Assembly: GCA_910578515.1 (NCBI GenBank)
Contig: CAJTQR010000001.1
Coordinates: 248,001-312,000 of the forward strand
Reading direction: 5' to 3'
Length of the DNA: 64,000 nt
Source of the DNA: an uncultured Duncaniella sp.
GTDB taxonomy: Bacteria; Bacteroidota; Bacteroidia; Bacteroidales; Muribaculaceae
The notes beneath the pieces are model-generated. The model did no database searches. It was not told the origin of the DNA and worked only from the letters and a program-made list of their open reading frames with translations. The translations under genes were made by a program, and so were the position numbers. Below, piece after piece: positions 15,782 to 25,000 of the stretch. The first letter of the stretch is position 1. Each line of letters opens with the position of its first letter.

Positions 15782-16075
15782 ATGAAAAAATCAGAATTTA
15801 CAACAGTAATCATTACCGCCGATGAAGGAATGTATCTCACTCAGTCAGCTGATGTAGCTATTTCGGAGCGTATCATCTGCACGGAGGTTGCGCTGGGCTG
15901 CAATTCCTCTCCCGGCGAGTGGAAGGAAATCACCAAAGAGGAGGGCGATGAGTACAAGTCGCAGATTGAGTCCTACAGAAAGGAGCGTGAACAGCAGAGG
16001 CAAGCCGAGATGAAAGCCATGATGGCGAAAAGATTCTCCACCAATTCAGAAACCGACAGTCGTATTGAACCATGA
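15782..16075 (+). CDS. Phage protein of unknown function (97 aa)
   Basis: A 97-residue protein not recognised as a known family. The first 60 residues are a small mixed domain (SEFTTVIITADEGMYLTQSADVAISERIICTEVALG) with typical wording of Bacteroidales prophage accessory proteins found between fibre and lysis genes. The last 35 residues are a charged helix (YRKEREQQRQAEMKAMMAKRF). A TTG-like upstream start at 15740 is possible, but the ATG at 15782 follows an AT-rich leader and is preferred. Its stop overlaps the next start (ATGA). Confidence 0.55.
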   Translation: MKKSEFTTVIITADEGMYLTQSADVAISERIICTEVALGCNSSPGEWKEITKEEGDEYKSQIESYRKEREQQRQAEMKAMMAKRFSTNSETDSRIEP

Positions 16076-16464
16076 GCTGGGAAACAATAACGGTGCTCCT
16101 TGGGACACTCGGTGGGCTGGAGTTCCTAAAATGGCTCTTCAACCGCAAAACAAACTCACGGTTACTTGTGGCGGAAGCAGAGAGTGCTGAATTTCACACG
16201 CTACAGGAGACTAATGAGTTTCTGCAGAAGCAGCTGCAGGCTAAGGAGGAACGGTTTGTGGAGCAGACAGAACGTTTACGCCGTACACAGGATGACCTGT
16301 TCCGCGCCAAGGAGAGCGAGTATCAAGCGAGACTTGAGCTGGCGTTGAAAAAATGCGAGGACGAGGAATGTCCGTTCCGTCGTCCACCAAACGCACAAAC
16401 TCCGCCCAAACCAGGCGTGACAAAGGAGGAATACCACAATCAAAATAAACTCCTCATCCCCTAA
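16072..16464 (+). CDS. Membrane-anchored coiled-coil phage protein (130 aa)
   Basis: A 130-residue protein with one N-terminal hydrophobic segment (residues about 4-22, WETITVLLGTLGGLEFLKWLF) and then a long charged coiled coil (about 35-105) ending in a proline-rich tail with two cysteines. The layout (single membrane helix plus coiled coil, near the lysis genes) could be a holin-like or spanin-associated protein, but no holin family is recognised. It overlaps the preceding stop by four bases. If no other holin exists in the prophage, this is the best candidate in the window. Confidence 0.5.
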   Translation: MSWETITVLLGTLGGLEFLKWLFNRKTNSRLLVAEAESAEFHTLQETNEFLQKQLQAKEERFVEQTERLRRTQDDLFRAKESEYQARLELALKKCEDEECPFRRPPNAQTPPKPGVTKEEYHNQNKLLIP

Positions 16465-16540
16465 TCGGCTCCACAGGCCGAAAAAGAACATTGACATATT
16501 GGAATTACCACTGAATGTTAAAAGTCATATCATAACGTAA

Positions 16541-16600
16541 TATTTTTGTATAGTTTCTGACCTAAAAATCCATCCATGCCAAATAATTGTTGTATTTTTG
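16541..16600 (+). promoter_or_regulatory. Two TATTTTTG elements before the toxin-antitoxin pair
   Basis: The 10-base sequence TATTTTTGTA occurs at 16541-16550 and 16593-16602. Both contain the -7 form TAnnTTTG. The second would start transcription near 16605, 21 bases before the short gene at 16626. Neither has a clear TTTG 19-21 bases upstream. The repeat could be a pair of promoters or an operator for autoregulation (inference). Confidence 0.4.
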
Positions 16601-16625
16601 TAGGTGAAATTTATAAATTAATATT

Positions 16626-16787
16626 ATGGCAAGACCTATTAAAGAAACACCAATACTCTTTGGGTCGGATGCAAAGAGGTTTGAAGAGCGTATGCAGAAT
16701 CCACCGAAAGTGTCTTCTGAAAAACGCGCTCAAATCCGAAAATCTTACGAGACCGTCATGAAAATGATGATTGATTACAGAAAATGA
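16626..16787 (+). CDS. Short antitoxin-like protein before a GNAT toxin (53 aa)
   Basis: A 53-residue protein (start MARPIKETPILFGSDAKRFEER) rich in Lys, Glu and Arg, predicted helical. It overlaps the following GNAT gene by four bases (ATGA at 16784-16787), as is usual for an antitoxin ahead of its toxin. It is not the usual DUF1778 ribbon-helix-helix antitoxin of TacT-type pairs; the only conserved-looking part is the start and the central N-P-P-K-V-S turn. Antitoxin function is inferred from the arrangement. Confidence 0.6.
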   Translation: MARPIKETPILFGSDAKRFEERMQNPPKVSSEKRAQIRKSYETVMKMMIDYRK

Positions 16788-17332
16788 CCAGAGAGGAATT
16801 TCAGGCAAGATGCATAGTGCGTCGTCTCAATATTGGTGATATTGTTACCGAATTTGATTGTCACGATGAGGACTTGAATGACTTCATAATTAATGAAGCA
16901 AGTCTTTACCGCAATGCATTATTATCCGTAACTTATGTGGTTGAGGATAAGAATTCAGAGGATGTATTAGCATACTTCAGTCTATCTAATGATAAAATAT
17001 CCATATCTGATTTTGAGAGCAAGACAGAGTTCAACCGATTCCGTAAACACAAATTTGTAAACGAGAAAAGACTTAGAAGTTACCCTGCCATAAAAATAGG
17101 ACGTTTGGCAATTGCGAAATCTGCCCAACACCAATCTATCGGTACATATCTACTGGAGTTTATTGAAGATTACTTCCTTATCGATAATAAATCAGGATGT
17201 CGCTTTGTTACGGTAGATGCCTATGTAGATGCAATTCCATTCTACATAAAGAATAATTATCAGTTCCTTAACAATGATGATGAGGATAAGCGTACACGAG
17301 TGATGTATTTTGACCTTGCATCTCTTCTTTAA
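16784..17332 (+). CDS. GNAT-family acetyltransferase, probable toxin of a toxin-antitoxin pair
   Basis: A 182-residue GNAT-fold protein. The core has beta-strand 4 IKIGRLAIAKSAQHQ followed by the acetyl-CoA pyrophosphate loop (Q-H-Q-S-I-G-T, about residues 118-124) and helix LLEFIEDYF, then the strand FVTVDAYVDAIPFYIKNNYQFL, where the AIPFYIKNNY part matches the A-x-x-F-Y-x-x-x-G/N-F signature of TacT/AtaT-like toxins that acetylate aminoacyl-tRNA. Length and the near-N-terminal LNDFI element also fit that group. The gene is coupled to a short antitoxin-like gene, sits in an AT-rich island within a GC-richer prophage, and is followed by a structured RNA and a terminator. Substrate cannot be read from sequence. 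Confidence 0.7.
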   Translation: MTREEFQARCIVRRLNIGDIVTEFDCHDEDLNDFIINEASLYRNALLSVTYVVEDKNSEDVLAYFSLSNDKISISDFESKTEFNRFRKHKFVNEKRLRSYPAIKIGRLAIAKSAQHQSIGTYLLEFIEDYFLIDNKSGCRFVTVDAYVDAIPFYIKNNYQFLNNDDEDKRTRVMYFDLASLL

Positions 17333-17343
17333 CCATTGAGGAC

Positions 17344-17415
17344 ACTCATGGCTACGCATAATCGAAAGCGGAACTACCGCTTATTCTTCATAATAAGTAT
17401 GCTCTCCCCATGAGT
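17344..17415 (+). ncRNA. Candidate structured RNA between the GNAT gene and the endolysin gene
   Basis: An outer 8-bp perfect stem (17344-17351 with 17408-17415) encloses a 5-bp stem (17356-17360 with 17398-17402). Inside are two hairpins that cannot coexist because they share bases 17380-17382: 17366-17371 with 17377-17382, or 17380-17385 with 17392-17397. An intrinsic terminator follows 28 bases later. The layout resembles a switching leader RNA, but no known class was recognised. Confidence 0.4.
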
Positions 17416-17442
17416 AATCCAAGGCTATAGCCGTATTTTTCA

Positions 17443-17488
17443 TTTAGTGGTGATTCCAATATGAATTGGTTTCACCACTAAATTTTTT
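17443..17488 (+). terminator. Intrinsic terminator just before the endolysin gene
   Basis: An 11-bp perfect stem (17443-17453 with 17472-17482) encloses a second 5-bp stem (17456-17460 with 17465-17469) and is followed by six T (17483-17488). It ends only five bases before the endolysin ATG at 17494, so it may end the toxin-antitoxin transcript or control read-through into lysis genes. Confidence 0.8.
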
Positions 17489-17493
17489 ATGCT

Positions 17494-18063
17494 ATGGCAA
17501 AAGTAGACATATTATTACCGTTCATCCTCTCGTTTGAGGGTGGATTCTCGAATCATCCCGCCGACAAGGGTGGGGCGACCAACAAGGGTGTGACAATCGC
17601 CACATGGCGACAGGTGGGTTACGACAAGGACGGAGACGGAGATATCGACGTGGACGACCTGAGGCTGCTCACTGACGCGGATGTGCGTGACCGTGTGCTC
17701 GTGCCCCATTACTGGAACCGGTGGAAAGCAGACCTTATTACATCGCAAAGCGTGGCAAATATCGTGGTCGATTGGGTGTGGGCTTCCGGGAAGCATGGCA
17801 TCACTGAGGTACAGAAGCTACTCGGTGTGAAAGCTGATGGCATCGTGGGTCCGAAAACCCTGCAAGCCTTGAATCTGTGCGACTCCCGGCGACTGTTCGA
17901 TGAAATCAAGGTGGCGCGTGTGCGCTTCATCCGTAACATCGTAGCGAGGAATCCACGACAGAAGGTGTTTGAATCAGGTTGGCTCCGGAGACTCGACAGC
18001 ATCGGGTTCGGCTCTCTGTCTTTGAACACCATCCCGGTAAGGACTGTAGACTTCAAGGGTTGA
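17494..18063 (+). CDS. Phage endolysin, GH108 N-acetylmuramidase
   Basis: A 189-residue muramidase that cuts the glycan backbone of peptidoglycan for host lysis. The GH108 catalytic motif is at residues 14-18 (FEGGF, with Glu15 as acid), followed by SNHPADKGGATNKGVTIATW. The second half (VQKLLGVKADGIVGPKTLQALN) is the peptidoglycan-binding domain typical of these enzymes. Between them, residues 44-55 (DKDGDGDIDVDD) form a canonical calcium-binding EF-hand loop, with acidic residues at positions 1, 3, 5, 7, 9 and 12. There is no signal peptide, so it needs a holin to leave the cell. A probable spanin gene follows after 24 bases. Confidence 0.9.
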   Translation: MAKVDILLPFILSFEGGFSNHPADKGGATNKGVTIATWRQVGYDKDGDGDIDVDDLRLLTDADVRDRVLVPHYWNRWKADLITSQSVANIVVDWVWASGKHGITEVQKLLGVKADGIVGPKTLQALNLCDSRRLFDEIKVARVRFIRNIVARNPRQKVFESGWLRRLDSIGFGSLSLNTIPVRTVDFKG

Positions 18064-18087
18064 AATACAATTAAAACATTATCAGTT

Positions 18088-18576
18088 ATGCACGTAAGAT
18101 ATTTTATATTTCTGCTCCTGGCTCTTCTTTGCTCATGCTCCACACAGCGGTCCACACAGCAGAAAGTCGATGCCTCCTCGGTGAGCATTGACACCTCGCA
18201 TCTCGAAGAAAAGAGTGATAAGACTACATTCCGATGGGATTTCCTGTTGGCTCTATGCGATTCCCTGGGGATGCACATGCGGGCCGACAGTCTGAGGAGT
18301 GACGCTGACGGAGGACTGACAGTTTACAATCCGGATATCATTGTGTCCGTAGCCAAGCCGGAAGTCACCACCGGAAGCGCGGAGGTTGAGATATCCGCAG
18401 ACTCTCTGGTCCGGACCAACGACCACATAGAGCAATCATCCATGACCGCAGACTGTGACGAGACCACAAAGGAGGTCAAGGCTGCATCCCCGGTCTCTTT
18501 GACATGGCTGTTTGTCCCGGTGGCAATCATCATTTGTGGATGCCTTCTCCGATGGTATCACAAACGAAAATCATGA
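18088..18576 (+). CDS. Putative unimolecular spanin (lipoprotein with C-terminal membrane helix)
   Basis: A 162-residue protein. It starts with a signal sequence and lipobox (LALLCSCS, modified Cys17 most likely) and ends with a membrane helix at about residues 137-156 (TWLFVPVAIIICGCLLRW) plus a basic tail (YHKRKS). This two-anchor layout, outer-membrane lipid at one end and inner-membrane helix at the other, is that of u-spanins, which fuse the two membranes in the last step of lysis. The middle is polar and beta-prone. It directly follows the endolysin gene. Function is inferred from layout; sequence similarity to T1 gp11 has not been tested. Confidence 0.65.
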   Translation: MHVRYFIFLLLALLCSCSTQRSTQQKVDASSVSIDTSHLEEKSDKTTFRWDFLLALCDSLGMHMRADSLRSDADGGLTVYNPDIIVSVAKPEVTTGSAEVEISADSLVRTNDHIEQSSMTADCDETTKEVKAASPVSLTWLFVPVAIIICGCLLRWYHKRKS

Positions 18577-18633
18577 TACTTGACCATACATAATTTGGGT
18601 TAGCTTTTTTTGGTTATTTTAGATTGATGAACA

Positions 18634-18675
18634 CCCCGCCCCGTCCGCGATGGATAGGCGGGGGATTTTGTGATT
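18634..18675 (+). terminator. Terminator of the phage lysis genes
   Basis: A GC-rich 7-bp stem (CCCCGCC at 18634-18640, GGCGGGG at 18657-18663) is followed by the T-rich run ATTTTGTGATTTT. It lies 57 bases after the spanin stop. Confidence 0.7.
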
Positions 18676-18778
18676 TTGTTACTTCTTAGCTACTTATAAA
18701 AGCATATCATTCTGATATTAAGGTATATAACTATATTCAAAAATTCCCCTCCGAGGTACTATGTATAATTTAAGCATA

Positions 18779-18823
18779 AAAGGCAACAAATTATAAATCA
18801 ATCATTTATAATTTGTTGCCTTT
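18779..18823. terminator. Long perfect hairpin, likely bidirectional terminator
   Basis: Arms at 18779-18798 and 18804-18823 are perfectly complementary over 20 bases around the 5-base loop CAATC. T-rich bases flank it on both strands. It lies between convergent transcription units: the phage genes and, 195 bases away, sprA. Confidence 0.6.
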
Positions 18824-19018
18824 GTTATTTGTGAAATATGAACTTTCTGTTAGATTTCTTTATTTCCCTTTGTTTTTTCAAAAGTTGCTTTTTGGTTGCT
18901 TATTGAATAAGACAAAATTTGTTTGAAATATGCTTAGTTGCTAAGTATTGGTATATAGTATCTATTATTTAGCGCCGTATTAAAATGAATAACGGAGAGA
19001 ATTATAAGACCGTAGAAT

Positions 19019-22000
19019 TTATCTGGATAGTGAGAGGTTTATATTGAATCCGAACGAGGTATCAGTGGTGGGATATGATGTGGATGATACGATTGGGGTG
19101 GTAATCTGATGGTCAAAATACGCACCCAGTGTTAGACGACGCGACATAATATATGATGCCGAGATATTAAAAGAGATATTTCGTATCCCGGAGGTAGCCT
19201 GAGTGTATGCGGTTTCTATTCTTCGAATAAGAGCTTGAGTTTCCCCAAATGAGAATTCACCGTTTATAGTAAGGTCGTTGGATATACCCACTCCCGTTCC
19301 TTTCATCTTTAACACCGTATTAAATCCTATTATTTTATACCCAAGTCCGAAAGTCAATGTTTGCTGATTGGCTTCAACGACTTGTCCAGCAGAAGTGTTC
19401 AATGTGAGAGTTCGGGAATCACGGTACTCAGCGGAGAGTGTCATATCATTCTGAAGAGTGACTGATGCTCCTATGAGTGGCGCAAATTTCTCGGTAATAG
19501 AAACCGACGATATGTTATATTGTGACGATGGAATAGGATTTCCTGTAAGTTCATCTGGAATAAAACCATTACCACTATCATCAGCACTCATCCAATTTAA
19601 GAATGATGAGTACGAGCCAACTGAATATGTACATTGATATGCATGACTCAGCGTGAAACTTTTAAATATATTTTTTAAACTTCCGAGAGACATCAATCCA
19701 TCGTATGTGATACGCCAATTTGGCAAAGCAGCGCTAAACGAAGGAAAAGGAGATAAGTACTGCTTATGAGGATTTCGTCCCGAATATGCGGCAATGAAAG
19801 CTGGGATGAGAACATCGGAGCTGGTTGGACTGATAGTCCCAACCGCAGGATTATATGGGTTGCCAGCATTGATATTTCCGGTCATGAATCCTCCCATAGG
19901 ATAATTTAAATCAAGATATCGTTTTTGAATGCGATTAGCCATCACAGGTATATAGTCAATAAAATGGTCAAAAGCCTCCGAACGATAGCCATTTTCTGCA
20001 TTAAAGTGCTTTAATGCAGTCTTAAGTGCAATATGAGTTTTAGTATAAGACCCGGCTAAGGATGTTGGCATGTTGTCGTACATGAATTGTACGGATTGCG
20101 AACGATTGTCAGTACGATTAGTTGTCAACAGCACTTTTAGTCCCTTTATAGGTTCAAGTGCCAACTCAATATTTATTTCCTTTGTATGTGAAAAAATAGC
20201 AGGGGAGGTCTGACCATCATCAGTTATAAGCCATCCGCGGCTCTTCGCTTTGTTTATATAATCAGCTCCAACAAAACCAAAAGCGAAATCAAGCCCAGGG
20301 GACATCGGTCCATAGCTGCGTGATTGTCCAAATATATTGCCTATTTCAGGTTGAAATAGAGGTAGTGACAGTGATTTTGTACTCCTATAACGGAACGCAG
20401 CTGACCGAGGTGAAAGAACCAAGCGTGTAGCATATTCCGACACGTTACGCCATAGTGATTTTGATTCGGTAGCAATCTCCGTTATGGTGAACATAAGATT
20501 TCTATCGTCATGATTAAGAATCTCGATGGTATTAGAATCCAAAACCTTGTGGCGAATTTTATATGGGTTACCATCGGGTGTCGTTGCCGATACTCTTACT
20601 TTTATACTCCGAAGATTATGCCGTATTACCACCGATGTGTCTGGTCGCAATGCAAATGCCTTTTCAAAACGACGTGGCTTGCGCGCTGTCACGTTGGTGC
20701 GTTTGTTTAGAAACCGCTGATTTACTTTTTTGGTAAAATCCCACTTGTTATATAATGTTTCAAAGTTAATGCGTCCATCTGCATTCCACGCAGCTTGATT
20801 CGCGATAGAATTACCCATGGACAATCCGTCGATTTCCGCACCTCTATCCCAACGATAGGTCGCATTGTAGGAGGCATTGCCAGAAAGCCAATCAAGAACC
20901 GGAATTTTGTTAAAAGGGGCGCGGTAAGACATAATAAATGATTGATTATAGCTCCATGGAGTGCCAAGATGTAAAATACTCTGAATTACAGTGTCCTTCC
21001 AATTCTTATATCTGTCAGGAAAAAGTTTTTTATTAACTGCACCCATTGTTTCCTCAATGCGAGCGGATGTATTGCTATTGAAAGCGACTGAAAGAGATTT
21101 GGTCAGATTCCAATTTACCGAGAATTGCCTATCCCAAATAAAATTTTTACTTACAGCAACAGGGAGTTGGAAATCGATATCGGCCTCAGAGCGGGTCTGC
21201 ATTTCATAGTAATACCGTGAGATTGTGGTAAGAAATGAGATATTGGCTGGCATGTAGTTAAATTCCCATTCTTTCAGAAATCTCACATGCCTCGAACGGC
21301 TTTTAATGAATTTGAACGGTCGTATACCTTTTACAAATGGGGTATATGAATACTGGAATGAACCTCGATAATCATTCGTGTACTCATACTCAGTTGTAGG
21401 ATTATTTTTTGTCTGTTTGTTGAATGAAAAATTAAAAGTAAAATTTGCTGGGTCCCAGGGCATCGGCGTATTTGATTTAACGTCGAATTTGAGACCGGAA
21501 ATTGCAAAACTCTTTATAGTTGAGCGCTCAACCGCATAACCCATAATTGAATCCCGCTGATAGCTGGACGAACATGCATCAAGAGCATCTTTTAATCTAA
21601 CATCCTTATCCAGTGGATTATACTTAGGAGTTGTAGTTTCTTTAGATATAGAATAATATATAGGTGCAGTCAATTGTGCTTTCTGAGGTAAAAAACGCCC
21701 TGCATCAACTTGCATTGCAAAATTATATTGTTTATAGTCATCCATTCTACGTGAGTTAAGAGCTTGGTCAATAGCGCCAAACCCAGCAGTTTCGATATGC
21801 GCGCCCAAATTCAATGTGGCTATGTCAGATACTGATAAATTTACATTACCTTTGGCTGCCCAACCGCCTTCACTATTAAAATCAGTAACTTTAAGTTCAT
21901 TAACCCAAACTACACCGCTCTTGGTACGGGTACTATTGTTTCTGATACCAATGAAAAGCACACGGATATCACCAAGAGAAGGATTGCCCATTACCGAAAT

Positions 22001-25000
22001 CCTATTACGTTCATCCTCCGGGTCGCGTGATGAATAGAGATTGCCAAACCCTACACCCGGCTGTTGCTCATCCTTAGCTTGATTTCTTTCCCTTTTAAGT
22101 TTCACTAATGATTGCAAATCAAAATCCATGAAATTACTTTTTGGCCACACTATGTTTCGGTCTCCGTTGCTATCAGTATATGAGCCGGCAGGTGTAAGTT
22201 CAAGTGGAATTTCATATTCATAGAAATTATTTTTTACATCGCTTCCAAGACGCACGAAAATAGCTAATTCACCTGACCGTAGGTCCGTGAGGTCATCGAT
22301 AAGTTTTTCCGCATGCACCCACATTTGCATACGTTTGTAGTTTCGCAAATCCAATAGAGTATTTCGGTAAATTCCTCTCGTGTCTCCGGCATCTAAATCT
22401 GTTACTTTCAGAGATAGAGATTGCTCATTAAGTTGAACAATCTGACTCTGCCCTGGGTCTGTAATACGGCTTACTCCCGGAGGAAGAATATAGTTTACAG
22501 GTTCACGGTCAGAATTCTCTTCGACATTTACTACCGATATATCAAGCTTACCCTCTGCTGGCACATCTCCACGCGACTCAAGGCTGAAATCATAAGGACG
22601 CCATTCCCCTCTTACGAGCTCAAAAGTCGCAAAGCGGAGATGTGTGACATTCTTAAATCCAGTCAAGAATATTCGGGCAAAACGGATGGTGGAAAAATCC
22701 TTGATATTACCTACCACTTTCTCATAATCAGACAATGGGATTTTAAACTGATACCATGTAACCTCCTGAGTTGTCCCGTCAGTGTTAGACACAATTGATA
22801 CCTGCTTATCTGTAATATAATTTTTACCTACCTCCAAATCCTCAGGTCGAATGGAAACTTTATATTGGAAATATCTTTCATACTCATTAAGCGTATTATC
22901 CTGATTTATATCCTCTACATCTGGGTGTGAACGTGAAGATTGATAAAGAGCATCAGACGCTTCGGAAGGAGTTAGTGAGTTGCCTTCCACTCCATTATAT
23001 CTTTTATATCTCTCAAGGATTCCAAGGCGTCTTTCATCATAATCATAACCTCTGAAAAAATGATAATTATCTCCTGCGGGGTCATTAAATGGAGAGAAGG
23101 GGTCTTCATTCATTCTGGCAATAGTTGCAGGTGATAATTTCTGCTTAAGTTTTTCAAGATAGTCAGCATAGGAATTAAAACTGAATTCATCTGCATTTAT
23201 AAGACCATCAAGTCCAACATCCTGTGTCAACCGAGAGGAATTATTGTTGTCAAACGCATAGGTCAAAGAGTTTTGCGAGGACACTCTACCCCAAACGGTG
23301 GTTCGCATATATTGAGTATCATCATCCACCGGTACACCGTTTTCGTAACTCTTCATGCCATCTTTAAGGATATCTTCAGATATCTCACCGAAATTAAGAT
23401 ATAAATCACCGCCCGAGAGGTTATCATTCTCCGGGTCAAGGAATGGCGACAGCATCCAGAACTGAACATACTCTATATTCGATGATTCAAAATTAGTATT
23501 GTCCATTCTGCGCATTATACCTCCCCACCGTTTTTCTGGAGAAAGAAGATTTCCTTCTTCATCAATCTCTGTGGCGTCAAGATTATAAGGTCCTCTCTCC
23601 GTTGGATAAAATGATAGGTTAAGAGTCTGAATCGTGTTTGATTCTCCATATGTGAGCTGGCGACCTGGGAAGATTTCACGAGAAGTCACTTCTCTGACAT
23701 ATGGATTATTAAGCATTTTGGTATCACTGCGAATATATCCCGGACACAATGATGAATTACGCATGGTAAACATGCGGTCGATGAAATACCAATTCAAAAG
23801 CGCTCTGTTTTTACCATAATCCACATTATTGGATAACGTAGCTTCCGGGAACAGAGCTGATGGCGACGAATCATAAGGCGTGGACGCTAAGAACCATGAA
23901 TATGGGGACCTCAAATCAATTCCAATTTGTGATGACTCAAAATCATCAATGTATGAAGAGCCTTTATTACTGCCACTCTTCTGCTTATGCGGAATCAGAT
24001 TTGCGAACTCAGCCTGTACGCTGAGTGATGATGGCTGTTCGGCCGTAACGGTAGGTATTTTATTAAGTAGGTTAGTCAACCAGTTGAACTTTGTATTATA
24101 TTGCATATTCATACCCCAAATCGTATTATTGACTACTTCATCACCTACGTTCACCTTTTCAGTAAGCGCTTTTTCTGAAAAATGCATCACCGTGGCGCCG
24201 ATATTGAAATCACGGTTAAAGCGATAATTTAAATCAAGTCCGAGAAGAGTCTTACGTTGAGTGGAGAACAAGGATTGATTCTCAAGTGTCACATTTACAC
24301 TCTGACCAGAATCAATAATACTTTGATTAATAATGGTAACTATACCCATTGCATAGTCTACTGTATAATCACTATTCTCTGCCAATGTCACACCACCTGC
24401 TGTAACTATCACTGAGCCACGCGGCACATTCATAGCATTCAAGCGTATCTGAGAGCCGGCAGCGGCTTGATACTCACCCGAAAGTATAAATTTATTCTTA
24501 TTGGCAAATTGTCGGGCCACTACAAGAGTAGAGTCATATAGCTCTTGATATACATATTTATCAGCAATAGTTGGATTACCTATCTTTTTTGCAAGATGTG
24601 AACCAAATGGCTCAGTAACAGGAAATATGACTTTCCCTAATGAGGGTAATATAGTGTAGCCATCAATAAAGTCAAAAAAACCGTCGGGATTGGAAGCCTC
24701 ATTGGAATCAATCCGGTCAAGATTCATAACCTGAAGCAGTGGTTTGTCAGATAAACCAGGTACAGGGAGATAGTTTATTTCTGAACCAAGAGTGTCATTA
24801 AGGTACTTTATATTTAGTTTAAAGTTTGATGGCTGGACCTGATATGCTCCCAGTGAGTATACATTTTTCATCATTAAGTTCCATATAGGAAGATGAGGGT
24901 CGATTGTAGTAGATTTCAACATTTTAAGATAGAGGGAACTATCTGTAGTTGTGATGTCACTTGAAAACTCACCAACTTGATAAACTTGACCATTATATGA

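Larger units (their letters stand above)
18577..19018 (+). other. Gene-free stretch holding the probable prophage right end
   Basis: This 442-base stretch between the convergent phage lysis genes and sprA contains no credible gene. It holds two hairpins (listed separately) and an AT-rich tail with the repeated words GTTGCC and GTTGCT. Sequence character changes here from phage-like to host-like, so the attachment site probably lies in it. The left end is outside the window, so no direct repeat can be compared. Confidence 0.4.

Noticed and set aside
17344..17415. tRNA or tmRNA gene
   Set aside because: The outer stem length is near that of a tRNA acceptor, but no T-loop or anticodon arm is formed and the inner hairpins are alternative to each other.
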